Origin: Mucilaginibacter sp.
GTDB taxonomy: Bacteria; Bacteroidota; Bacteroidia; Sphingobacteriales; Sphingobacteriaceae
Assembly (NCBI RefSeq): GCF_025362475.1
Contig: NZ_JANYGH010000059.1
Location: forward strand, 1 to 64,000
Length of the DNA stretch: 64,000 nt
Direction of reading: 5' to 3'
Of this stretch, positions 36,086-44,703 are shown piece by piece; the first letter of the stretch is position 1; each line of letters opens with the position of its first letter. The position numbers were made by a program, and so were the translations under genes. The notes under the pieces are model-generated. The model was not told the DNA's origin and searched no databases. It saw only the letters and a list, made by a program, of their open reading frames with translations.

Positions 36086-36853
36086 ATGAGAAGAAAACTT
36101 TTATTGGGATTTGCCATGGCCAGTTTGGCTTTTACGGCCTGTAAAAAAGGTGGTGATAATGCTGGTTCAAAAACACATATGAGTGTTAAAATGACCGATG
36201 CCCCCGGTGCCTATGATGCCGTTATACTAAATGTTAAAGAAATAGTTGTTTTATCAGCAGGTGTCGAAAGTCATTTAGCAGTAAATGGCAAACCAATTAA
36301 CATATTGAACTTTAGGTTAGGTAAAGATACGTTGCTGGCCGCACAGGATGTACCTGCGGGCAGGTTGCAGGAAGTTCGCCTTGTTTTGAATGATAGCGGA
36401 AACAGGGTAGTTGTAAATGGTGTTTCATATGATCTTAAAACCCCAAGCGGGCAAACATCAGGTGTAAAGCTTAAAGTACAGAATGACCTTAAAGCAGGTA
36501 TTGCTTATACCCTGTTGCTTGATTTTGATGCTGCAAAGTCAATTGTAACTACCGGCAACGGAAAATATATTTTAAAACCAGTAATCCGCGCTATACCCCA
36601 GGAAGTATCTGGTGCCATGGTTGGGGTAGTTATTCCGGCGGCCTCCAGCCCGATGGTTTACGCCATTAAAGGTACAGATACCGTTGGTACAGTTACAGAT
36701 GCTACGGGCAAATTCTATTTCCCGGGTTTAGCATCCGGAACTTATAAAATTGACTTTGTACCGTTAACCCCATTTTTAGTTAAAAGCATTAATAACGTAG
36801 TAATTACAAATGGTGCTGTTAAAGATGTTGGTGTAGTTACTATAGCACAGTAA
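36086..36853 (+). CDS. DUF4382 domain lipoprotein
   Basis: The 255-aa protein has the lipobox LAFTAC (Cys near 18). The DUF4382 domain follows at about 30-165 (MSVKMTDAPGAYDAVILNVK, INILNFRLGKDTLLA, DVPAGRLQEVRLVL). A C-terminal carboxypeptidase-regulatory-like beta-sandwich covers about 175-250 (GTVTDATGKFYFPGLASGTY). The ATG at 36086 gives the proper lipoprotein signal; 36062 would add eight residues in front. Probably a surface or periplasmic lipoprotein of unknown role. A terminator follows. Confidence 0.87.
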   Translation: MRRKLLLGFAMASLAFTACKKGGDNAGSKTHMSVKMTDAPGAYDAVILNVKEIVVLSAGVESHLAVNGKPINILNFRLGKDTLLAAQDVPAGRLQEVRLVLNDSGNRVVVNGVSYDLKTPSGQTSGVKLKVQNDLKAGIAYTLLLDFDAAKSIVTTGNGKYILKPVIRAIPQEVSGAMVGVVIPAASSPMVYAIKGTDTVGTVTDATGKFYFPGLASGTYKIDFVPLTPFLVKSINNVVITNGAVKDVGVVTIAQ

Positions 36854-36876
36854 TATTGCTATAACACAAAGAATTT

Positions 36877-36935
36877 AAGGTCGTTTAGTTGAATAAAATA
36901 TTGCCGGTATATTTCAACTGAACGACTTTTTTATT
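36877..36935 (+). terminator. terminator of the DUF4382 gene
   Basis: Arms AAGGTCGTTTAGTTGAA and TTCAACTGAACGACTT pair over about 15 bp with an AT-rich loop, followed by TTTTTATTT. Confidence 0.75.
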
Positions 36936-37033
36936 TGACAAATACAATCCACTGCCGATTTTTATTCAAAATAAGTTAAGTGCACATCAAACCATTTAAC
37001 CTGCATCATGTCATAACTATAAATTCACCTTAT

Positions 37034-37552
37034 ATGAAAAAATTAATTTTCACCGCAGCCATTTTATTAGGCTGTCTTAGTTTTAAAGCTGCTGAAGCGC
37101 AGATTAGTGTTAGCCTGGGTGTTAATATTGGCAGCCAGCCCGAGTGGGGCCCAGTTGGCTATGATCATGCCGATTATTATTACATGCCTGATATTGACGT
37201 ATACTATTCTGTACCCACACATCAATACATTTATTATCAAAGTAATTCATGGACCAGAACAACCGTATTGCCGGCCAGGTATGGTAATTACGATCTTTAC
37301 CACGGCTATAAAGTTGTTATAAATGAACGCAACCCATGGGTAAGAAATGATGTTTACCGTACCCGGTATGCAGCTTACCGAGGCCGCCGCGACCAGGTTG
37401 TTATCCGTGATAGCCGCGATGATAAATATCGCGATCATTGGGATAATGGTAAGCACAAAGGCTGGGACAAGCAAAAATATAAAAAAGACAAGCATGGCGA
37501 TGATGACGACCAGGGACATGGTAATGGGCACGGTCATGGTCACAAAGATTAA
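37034..37552 (+). CDS. secreted Tyr-rich protein with His/Asp/Lys-rich tail
   Basis: The 172-aa protein has a signal peptide (MKKLIFTAAILLGCLSFKAAEAQ). The mature N-terminal part is rich in Tyr and Pro (DHADYYYMPDIDVYYSVP) and is followed by WTRTTVLPARYGNYDLYHGY. The last 50 residues are almost entirely Lys, Asp, His and Gly, ending GHGNGHGHGHKD. That tail could bind metal or polyanions, but this is inference. ATG 37034 is chosen because it gives the signal peptide at the true N-terminus. It resembles secreted proteins common in this family with no known role. Confidence 0.8.
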   Translation: MKKLIFTAAILLGCLSFKAAEAQISVSLGVNIGSQPEWGPVGYDHADYYYMPDIDVYYSVPTHQYIYYQSNSWTRTTVLPARYGNYDLYHGYKVVINERNPWVRNDVYRTRYAAYRGRRDQVVIRDSRDDKYRDHWDNGKHKGWDKQKYKKDKHGDDDDQGHGNGHGHGHKD

Positions 37553-37669
37553 ATGAGTTTGTTTCCTAATGACCTTTGTGGATTAATTTAACAAAAACTT
37601 AAATAAATTTACCAATAGTAAAAATGTCATAAATTATGTTTACCTTTGCAGCTTATTAAATACAATATA

Positions 37670-37861
37670 ATGCAACAAGGAACAGTAAAATTTTTTAATG
37701 ACGAAAAAGGTTTCGGATTTATCACCCCAGATAATGGTGGAAGCGAAATTTTCGTACACTCTTCAGGTTTAATTGACAACATTCGCGAAAGCAATTCAGT
37801 TAGTTTTGACGTAGAAGAAGGTCGTAAAGGCCCTAATGCCGTAAATGTAAAAATAGTTTAA
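37670..37861 (+). CDS. cold-shock domain protein (CspA family)
   Basis: The 63-aa OB-fold RNA chaperone begins MQQGTVKFFN, with RNP1 KGFGFI and RNP2 EIFVHSS, and is of typical length. The ATG at 37670 is the family start. A TACCTTTG box lies at 37641-37648, 21 nt before the ATG, which implies a short leader. Longer 5' leaders are usual for cold-induced csp genes in other bacteria. A strong terminator follows. Confidence 0.96.
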   Translation: MQQGTVKFFNDEKGFGFITPDNGGSEIFVHSSGLIDNIRESNSVSFDVEEGRKGPNAVNVKIV

Positions 37862-37884
37862 TACTCTATTATAACCATTCATGA

Positions 37885-37916
37885 AGCCTTCTCCTTTTGG
37901 GAGAGGGCTTTTTTTA
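37885..37916 (+). terminator. terminator of the cold-shock gene
   Basis: AGCCTTCTCCttttGGGAGAGGGCTTTTTTT, 23 bp after the stop. Confidence 0.92.
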
Positions 37917-38072
37917 TGCCCTTATATTTTGGCGAAATGGGCGGCACGCGGCTGCTGGCAATAGGGTAAAAAAAGGTTGCAAGTATCCTTTTTATGATTT
38001 ATATTAGATTAATATTCAATGGATTATAAATAGTTGAAATATTAAACAGTCTGCCCTCTTAAGCCTATTAGT

Positions 38073-38792
38073 ATGACTTTTCAATGTGTTTTAAAAAGAG
38101 CTGCTATTCTTTTGGTCTTTATGCTGGCATATAGCTTAAAGGGCTTTTCGCAAACTGATAGCCTTAGGTTTTATGCCAGCCAACTGGATTCAATTTATAA
38201 TACCTGGGTTAGTAACCCTGATACCACACTTAAAACAGACTCCGTTATAACAGCCTTTTTACACGTTAACCCAACTTCGAAAATAAAAGGCGCAGGTACG
38301 CTTCAAGGCTTTGCCCTCACCTATAATACCCCCGAAATAAACTGGTATCATGATTTAGCAAGGGTGATCGATAAGGATTCCGTCGGCTTTTTAATTAAGG
38401 TTCGTATCCCCAGGAAAATTTATGATCAGCATAAAATGCTCACTTGTTGGGCTGTTTGGTGGGGCCGCGAGATGCAGGTTGTTAAATATGGCGGTATTAA
38501 CATGAGGATAAAACTAATGCTTCAGTCGCAGCCGCAAAGGGCCAGTGTATATTTAGTGCCGCATAGAATTTGGAAAAGCAAATTTGAAAACACTCCGTGG
38601 AAAGAACATATCGAATCTTTAAGCGATTATATGGTCGATAGCGATCAAACAAATACTTCTGTAACTATTGATGAAACAGTTTATACAGTGGTATTTAAAT
38701 TGGGTAATAAATTTTTGATCCGTACCCATTATACCAGGCCTATGGATACAGAGCCAACTCAAAAAGTAACCGCGGATTTTCAAAATGAATAA
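38073..38792 (+). CDS. secreted protein, unknown function
   Basis: The 239-aa protein has a signal peptide (AILLVFMLAYSLKGFSQ). The mature part has a helical start (TDSLRFYASQLDSIYNTWV), a motif-poor middle and a Trp-rich patch MLTCWAVWWGREMQVVKYGG. No family is recognised. Its last 8 bases overlap the next gene, so the two are translationally coupled. It is the first gene of a run that continues to 46.7 kb. Confidence 0.75.
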   Translation: MTFQCVLKRAAILLVFMLAYSLKGFSQTDSLRFYASQLDSIYNTWVSNPDTTLKTDSVITAFLHVNPTSKIKGAGTLQGFALTYNTPEINWYHDLARVIDKDSVGFLIKVRIPRKIYDQHKMLTCWAVWWGREMQVVKYGGINMRIKLMLQSQPQRASVYLVPHRIWKSKFENTPWKEHIESLSDYMVDSDQTNTSVTIDETVYTVVFKLGNKFLIRTHYTRPMDTEPTQKVTADFQNE

Positions 38793-39336
38793 ATGGAAAG
38801 CCATTTTAAAAACCGGCTCAGGAGTGTTTGCAACTATTCCCGGTTTGGGCGTGCTTTTAAGCAACATAGGGGTACCGCCCGATAGTTCAAAATACCTGTT
38901 TTGCGGCATAATAGAATCTTTTGGGGTATTTACGCTATTAATATTGAGGTTCAACTCCGGCTTTTTCAAATCCCTTCCCATAAAAACAATCAATCGGTTG
39001 GCTATTGTTTCTATAGTAACCTTTGGGGTCACCCTGTTTCTTTACCTGTTTCTTTTTAACCAATATGTTGTTGGGTATAAAGACTCAAAGCCCCTATTTT
39101 TCCCGGTGTGGCCCCAGGGTGAACTTCAACAAGGGCTGCAGGAAATGGGCAGTAAAGCCAATTTAATTAAGGAATGGGGCCGTGATGATGTGCATACGGT
39201 TATCCAGTCATCATCCTCGGCCATGTTAAATTATAGCATGCTGCTGTTTTTATTAATATACCAACTGGTTTTTGTGTCGCTCACTTTTGCATTTGGGATT
39301 CTTTCCATACGGGTTAGCGAGATTGATAAGGGGTGA
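38785..39336 (+). CDS. membrane protein, unknown function
   Basis: The 183-aa protein has three to four hydrophobic segments (ILKTGSGVFATIPGLGVLLS, LFCGIIESFGVFTLLILRF, LAIVSIVTFGVTLFLYLFLF, LLFLLIYQLVFVSLTFAFGI). A soluble loop lies between the third and fourth (QYVVGYKDSKPLFFPVWPQG...). It overlaps the upstream gene by 8 bp. The pairing of a secreted and a membrane protein suggests they act together, but I recognise neither family. Confidence 0.75.
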   Translation: MNKWKAILKTGSGVFATIPGLGVLLSNIGVPPDSSKYLFCGIIESFGVFTLLILRFNSGFFKSLPIKTINRLAIVSIVTFGVTLFLYLFLFNQYVVGYKDSKPLFFPVWPQGELQQGLQEMGSKANLIKEWGRDDVHTVIQSSSSAMLNYSMLLFLLIYQLVFVSLTFAFGILSIRVSEIDKG

Positions 39337-39490
39337 TGTTGGTTTTTGGAAGGCTGGCTCCTGCGATTTCTTGACACTTCGGGTGCGCTACTCTTTTACG
39401 CAAAAGGAATATTTGTTTCAAAAAACTTTAGTTTGTTTCAAAAAAAGTAATAATTTCACTGTCCGAGAGCCCTGTTTGAAACCTTATCAC

Positions 39491-42400
39491 ATGAAATATT
39501 ATTACTATTTGTTTTTGCTGCTTGTTGTATTATCCAAAACTTCTTCTGCACAAAAAATTGAACTCGTCAATTCGGGCGAAATAATTAAACAATCTATTAC
39601 CCTTTATGATTCTGCCAGGTTTAAGGATGCTCTTCAAGTGCTTACCAAAGTTAACCGTAGCGATACCAATTACGTATGGTCGGTTTACGAAAAGGCAATC
39701 AATTGCTCGGCCGACAGCCAATACACACAAGCTATAAAATATTGCCAGGAAGGACTTTCGCTTACTACGCAGCGGGAGTATGAGCCTGAATTGTATAATA
39801 CGTATGGCAACGCTTTAAATGATTTGCATCAACCCGAAAAAGCGGTTAAGATTTTTGACCTGGCTATAGCCAAATACCCATCGTACTCGTTATTGTACTT
39901 TAACAAAGGGATAACCTACATGGGCATGAATCGCTATGCCGATGCCGAGGCGATGTTTCAAAAAACCTTGCTGGTAAACCCTTATATGTACAGCGCGCAT
40001 TTTCAGCTAGGTTTTGTGGCTTTGCAGCAGGGTAAAATTATGCCGGCTATGCTGAGCCTTATTGGCTACCTGCTGGTTAACCCCGAGGGTAGGTATTGGT
40101 CGCGGTCGATAGGCATCCTGGATAAAATATCTAAAGGTTCCGATGAGATCCTGGAGCTTAAAAAGAATAAAGTGGGCACTGCCGACGATCCTTATGCCGA
40201 GGTAGAGGAAATTGTGCTATCAAAAATAGCGCTCGATAAATCATACAAACCCCTGGTATCTATTGACGACCCAATATCGCGCCAGATACAGGCGGTATTT
40301 GAAAAGCTGGAGTACCAAAAGGATAGCAAGGATTTTTGGATGCAATATTACCTGCCCTATTACAAGCAGGTTTTTAGCCAGAATAAACTGGAGTTGTTTA
40401 TTTTTCATGCATTCAGCAACGTGAACCTGCCTGTTGTAAAGGATTACAGCAAAAAGCATAAAAAGGAACTGGACAAGTTTGTTGACGAAGCGGCATATTA
40501 TTTTAACCAGCTCCGCTCAACCCGCCAATTGAATTTTGCCAACCGCGATACCGTTACCCAAAAGTATTATTACGAAGATGGCAAGCTGATTGGCAAGGGC
40601 AAGCTATCTGCCGATGGTAAAATTGTGATAGGCCCGTGGTTGTCAATTTATGGTGCTGGCAATAAAAAAAACATCGGAACCTATAATGATGCTGGCCAGC
40701 GGATTGGCACCTGGACGTACTATTTTTATTCGGGCGCGTTAAAAGCTAAAGAGACTTTTGTGGCTGGCAAGCTGATGGGTAAACAGGAATATTATTTTGA
40801 GAATGGTAATCCAAGTTCGGTGGAAAACTATGTAAACGGCAACCTGGAAGGAGTGAGCAGTACATACAATTACAACGGTACCCTTAAGTTTACGGCCACC
40901 TACAAGCAGGGCAAAAAAGACGGGATAGAACGCAAGTACTACGCCAACGGCAGCTTGCAGGAGGTAGATAATTACAGCAACGATGAGCTTAACGGTATAG
41001 CTACCGAATATTTTAAAAACGGTAAAATAAAAAGCACATCGCACTTTAGCGCCGGTAAAGCCGTAGGGACTTACAAATCATCGTTCGAAACGCTGGGCAT
41101 ATCAACCGATGGCCAGTTTGTGAATGCTAATGCCGAAGGGGAGTGGAAATTTTACTATGAATCGGGCAAGATCAAAGAAAAGCGCAATTATATAAATAAC
41201 AACGAGGAAGGCCCGCATACCGAGTATTATGAAAACGGGCAGGTATCGGTTACCTATAATACTAAAAAAGGCAAGATAAACGGCGAGGTGGTTTATTACC
41301 GCGAAGATGGCAAGGTATGGAGTAAGCAGGTGTTTGCCAACGGTGTTGTTGTAATGGCCGAATATAATGACCTTGCCGGCAAACAGGTTTACCATGCCGA
41401 AGCTAAAACAGTCCTGGCCGATTTGGTTACCTACAGCATTGATGGTATTAAAAAAAGGCACAGACATTTTAACGCCGCGGGTCAGTTGGATGGGCCGGAT
41501 ACCTTGTTTTATCCATCGGGCAGGGTGAGCCAGATTGATGAATATAAAAACGATAAGCTCAACGGCACATCGCTGAGCTTTTACACAAGCGGCAAAAAGA
41601 AAGCCGAAATACCGGTGACCGACGATGAAAGCAATGGTTACTCGGTAAGCTATCATGCCAACGGTATGATGGAATCGGAAGGGTGGCTGCAGGCCGGCGA
41701 CCACCAGGGCGTTTGGCTTTTTTATGACGAAAAGGGCAGGCTTACCAATCGGTCGTACTATTTAAACAATGATCTGGATGGTTTTAAAGAAACCTATAGC
41801 CCTAATGGTAAAAAAAGCCTGGAAGAAAAATATCACCTGGGCTGGCTGGAAAAACTAACCCAGTATGATAGCACCGAAAAGGTTATGCTGGTAGATACCT
41901 TCCCGAAAGCTACCGGAAAATATAAGCTGATTTACGCCAACGGCAAGCCGATGACAGAGGGTAATTATGTAAACGGCGAGCTTGACGGCCCCTGTAAAAC
42001 TTATTATTTTGATGGCAGCCTGGAAAGTAGCTTTGTGTATAAACGGGGTTATATAGATAGCGCTTATGTAAGTTACCGTTTCGGTGGCAAAAAAAACTCT
42101 GAGGTCGTGTTTGATCATGGTAGTAAAACCGGCTTCTGGAAGTTTTATGATGAAGATGGCAAGCTAAGCAGTACCAGCAATTATGTGAACGACGAGCTTA
42201 GCGGCGAAAGAACTTATTACTTTGAAAACGGCGCTAAGGATTACATTGGCCTATATAAAGCCGGTGTGCTTGATGGCCCAGCCAAAAAATATGATCCGGA
42301 CGGCACCTTAGCCTACCAAACCACATTTGATGATGATTACGCGGTTTCTTACTCATTCCTGGCAACGGATGGTAAACTAACCCCGCCTGCTGTTATAGCA

Positions 42401-42781
42401 TATAACAATGGTACGGTAAAATCCTTCTTCCCGAACGGAAAACCATCTAGAGAGTGCAGCTACAGCGATGGGGGTAAAAACGGCCACGATGTGATTTACT
42501 ACAGCAACGGACAAATCCGGTCGGAAGATACCCCGGCATATGGACTGGCCTACGGGATAACAAAAGACTATTATCCCAACGGGAAGCTAAAATCTGTATA
42601 TAATTATATTATGGATAATCCGGACGGGGTTTGTAAAGAGTACTATGCCAACGGCAACCTGAAGAAAGAAATGACCTTTGACAACGGAGAATATCATGGG
42701 CCTACAAAATATTTTGATGAAAACGGAAAGCTGGTTAAAACTACGTGGTATTACTATGATAAACTTATCTCTGTTAAATAA
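39491..42781 (+). CDS. secreted TPR plus YwqK/MORN-variant repeat protein
   Basis: The 1096-aa reading from ATG 39491 gives a signal peptide (YLFLLLVVLSKTSSAQ). A tetratricopeptide region spans about 25-240 (NKGITYMGMNRYADAEAMFQ, HFQLGFVALQQGKIMPAML). From about residue 360 to the end come some 30 imperfect 20-24-residue repeats of the type YY.NG.l.....Y..Gk..G....Y..NG (for example KQEYYFENGNPSSVENYVNG). These are the YwqK/MORN-variant units. Such solenoids act as extended binding surfaces; no enzyme is visible. The stop overlaps the next ATG by one base (TAATG), so translation is coupled to the transglutaminase-like genes. The longer upstream reading (39272) overlaps the previous gene and lacks a signal peptide. 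Confidence 0.88.
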   Translation: MKYYYYLFLLLVVLSKTSSAQKIELVNSGEIIKQSITLYDSARFKDALQVLTKVNRSDTNYVWSVYEKAINCSADSQYTQAIKYCQEGLSLTTQREYEPELYNTYGNALNDLHQPEKAVKIFDLAIAKYPSYSLLYFNKGITYMGMNRYADAEAMFQKTLLVNPYMYSAHFQLGFVALQQGKIMPAMLSLIGYLLVNPEGRYWSRSIGILDKISKGSDEILELKKNKVGTADDPYAEVEEIVLSKIALDKSYKPLVSIDDPISRQIQAVFEKLEYQKDSKDFWMQYYLPYYKQVFSQNKLELFIFHAFSNVNLPVVKDYSKKHKKELDKFVDEAAYYFNQLRSTRQLNFANRDTVTQKYYYEDGKLIGKGKLSADGKIVIGPWLSIYGAGNKKNIGTYNDAGQRIGTWTYYFYSGALKAKETFVAGKLMGKQEYYFENGNPSSVENYVNGNLEGVSSTYNYNGTLKFTATYKQGKKDGIERKYYANGSLQEVDNYSNDELNGIATEYFKNGKIKSTSHFSAGKAVGTYKSSFETLGISTDGQFVNANAEGEWKFYYESGKIKEKRNYINNNEEGPHTEYYENGQVSVTYNTKKGKINGEVVYYREDGKVWSKQVFANGVVVMAEYNDLAGKQVYHAEAKTVLADLVTYSIDGIKKRHRHFNAAGQLDGPDTLFYPSGRVSQIDEYKNDKLNGTSLSFYTSGKKKAEIPVTDDESNGYSVSYHANGMMESEGWLQAGDHQGVWLFYDEKGRLTNRSYYLNNDLDGFKETYSPNGKKSLEEKYHLGWLEKLTQYDSTEKVMLVDTFPKATGKYKLIYANGKPMTEGNYVNGELDGPCKTYYFDGSLESSFVYKRGYIDSAYVSYRFGGKKNSEVVFDHGSKTGFWKFYDEDGKLSSTSNYVNDELSGERTYYFENGAKDYIGLYKAGVLDGPAKKYDPDGTLAYQTTFDDDYAVSYSFLATDGKLTPPAVIAYNNGTVKSFFPNGKPSRECSYSDGGKNGHDVIYYSNGQIRSEDTPAYGLAYGITKDYYPNGKLKSVYNYIMDNPDGVCKEYYANGNLKKEMTFDNGEYHGPTKYFDENGKLVKTTWYYYDKLISVK

Positions 42782-44703
42782 TGAATAAATCACGTTTATT
42801 ATTTGGCGCTTTATTTACCTGCTTTTGCGCATGGGTAAGCACAGCAAAAGCGCAGGACTTTGAAACTTTACGCAAACAGTTTCCTGATGAAAAGGCGGTG
42901 CTTTTAAACCGCGTTTTTGAATACAACATCAATCTTAAAAACGGTGTGCCACATGTGGAGAGCAGGGAACTGCAACAGATAGAATATCTGCTGGGCAGCG
43001 CTACAGCGTATATGGGTGGTTACGGGTTTTCGCATAGCGATTTCCATAAGCTGGTATCGTACGATGCATTTACCCAAGCGCCAGATGGTAAAAAGCTTAA
43101 AGTAAGCGATTTTACCACCAACGATGATAAAGCCGGCTTTGTTTTTTACGATGATGTAAAAGAAACCAGCTTCCATTTCCCGGCTGTGGAGCCGGGCGCC
43201 ATAGGCAATTTAAAGGTGGCCTGGGATAATAAGGACCCGCACCTGTTATCACCCTTTTACTTCACCGCCTATATGCCGGTTATCAACAGCGAGCTTAAAA
43301 TTACGGTATCAAAAGATATCTCTCTTAAATACCGGTTTATAGGCCAGGATACCAGCAACATCAAGGTTAACATCGAAAGTAAAGGCCATAATAAAATTTA
43401 TAGTTTCCAGTACAAAAACTGCCCGGCCGATAAATCATACCATAACGCGCCTGGTTTTGCCTGGTACTCGCCGCACGTGGTTTTTTACCTGGATAGTTAC
43501 AAGGATGATAAGGGCAATACCGTGCCCTACTTATCTAATATAGATGACTTGTACCACCTGAACTACAGCTACCTTAAAAATGTAAATACCGAAGTTACAC
43601 CTGCTGTTAAACATATTGTAGATTCGTTAACCAACGGTTTGCATACCGAAGAGGCAAAGGCCCGCAGCATTTACTCCTGGGTACAGGCCAATATCAAATA
43701 CGTGGCTTTTGAGGATGGTATGGGCGGCTTTATTCCCCGGGACGCCCAACTTGTGTGCACCCGTAGATTTGGCGATTGTAAAGATATGGCCAGCATCCTT
43801 ACCGAAATGTTGAACGCGGCCGGCGTAAAAGCATATTTTACCTGGATAGGCACACGCGATTTACCCTACAAATTTACACAAACACCGTTGCCCTTGGTGA
43901 GCAACCACATGATATGTACTATTAAACTGGGCGATAAATATGTGTTTTTAGATGGTACCGACCCAACCTGTGTTTTCGGTATGCCATCATCAGGCATTCA
44001 GGAAAAGGAGGCGATGATAGCCATTGGCGAAAACGAGTACAAGGTTTTAAACGTGCCGATTGTTGAGAAAAACAAAAACATGCTGGTAGATAGTACCTGG
44101 CTGGAAATGGGCGCCAACGGTATTAAAGGTCATATTAAACGCGATGTAAAAGGCTACTTTGCCATGGAGATGCACGGTAAACTCATGTATTGGAACCGCA
44201 ACAAAATAGATGAGTACATGAAAGACGAATTTGAACGGGGATCGAACAAGTTTAAGCTGGATACTTTTTATGTAGATAAGAAACAAAGCGCAGGCGAGCT
44301 ATCCATGTACGCCAATTTTACCCTGCCCGATTATGGCAAAAAACTGGGCGATGATTATTACGTGAACATCAATCTGTTTAAATTTTTCCAAAACGAGCAA
44401 ATAGATTACCCCAAACGCAAAGTGCCTGTTGAGCAGAATTTTAACTTCGAAAAAAAATACGTTACCCTGTTTAAAGTGCCCGATGGGTACAAGGTATCTT
44501 ACCTGCCGCCAAGTAAAGCCTACCACAATAAAGTTTGGGGCTTTAATGTTAAGTACGAGCAAAAAGGCAACTACGTGATCATGACCCAGGAGTTTGATAA
44601 CGATAACCTAATGCTTGCCGCCGATGGTTTTGACCAATGGAATAAAGTGCTCGAAAACCTGTACCCTTTATATAAAGAAACCTTAAGCCTCGCCAAAAAA
44701 TGA
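42781..44703 (+). CDS. secreted DUF3857/transglutaminase-like protein, catalytic triad intact
   Basis: The 640-aa protein has a signal peptide (cleavage near TAKAQD). An N-terminal DUF3857-type beta region is followed by a transglutaminase-core domain at about 280-420 (EEAKARSIYSWVQANIKYVAF). The Cys-His-Asp triad is present: Cys in RRFGDCKDMAS, His in LVSNHMICTI and Asp in YVFLDGTDPT. A C-terminal beta domain follows. It is likely a periplasmic or outer-membrane-associated thiol enzyme acting on proteins or peptides; the substrate is unknown. It is coupled to the TPR/YwqK gene (1-bp overlap) and to the next gene (4-bp ATGA overlap). Confidence 0.9.
   Translation: MNKSRLLFGALFTCFCAWVSTAKAQDFETLRKQFPDEKAVLLNRVFEYNINLKNGVPHVESRELQQIEYLLGSATAYMGGYGFSHSDFHKLVSYDAFTQAPDGKKLKVSDFTTNDDKAGFVFYDDVKETSFHFPAVEPGAIGNLKVAWDNKDPHLLSPFYFTAYMPVINSELKITVSKDISLKYRFIGQDTSNIKVNIESKGHNKIYSFQYKNCPADKSYHNAPGFAWYSPHVVFYLDSYKDDKGNTVPYLSNIDDLYHLNYSYLKNVNTEVTPAVKHIVDSLTNGLHTEEAKARSIYSWVQANIKYVAFEDGMGGFIPRDAQLVCTRRFGDCKDMASILTEMLNAAGVKAYFTWIGTRDLPYKFTQTPLPLVSNHMICTIKLGDKYVFLDGTDPTCVFGMPSSGIQEKEAMIAIGENEYKVLNVPIVEKNKNMLVDSTWLEMGANGIKGHIKRDVKGYFAMEMHGKLMYWNRNKIDEYMKDEFERGSNKFKLDTFYVDKKQSAGELSMYANFTLPDYGKKLGDDYYVNINLFKFFQNEQIDYPKRKVPVEQNFNFEKKYVTLFKVPDGYKVSYLPPSKAYHNKVWGFNVKYEQKGNYVIMTQEFDNDNLMLAADGFDQWNKVLENLYPLYKETLSLAKK

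Noticed and set aside
39272..39490. Extended N-terminus of the TPR/YwqK protein
   Set aside because: It would overlap the previous gene and hide a clear signal peptide that begins at ATG 39491.
41102..41704. 200-codon open frame antisense to the TPR/YwqK gene
   Set aside because: The opposite strand of a highly repetitive coding sequence gives long frames by chance; it has no signal or family likeness.
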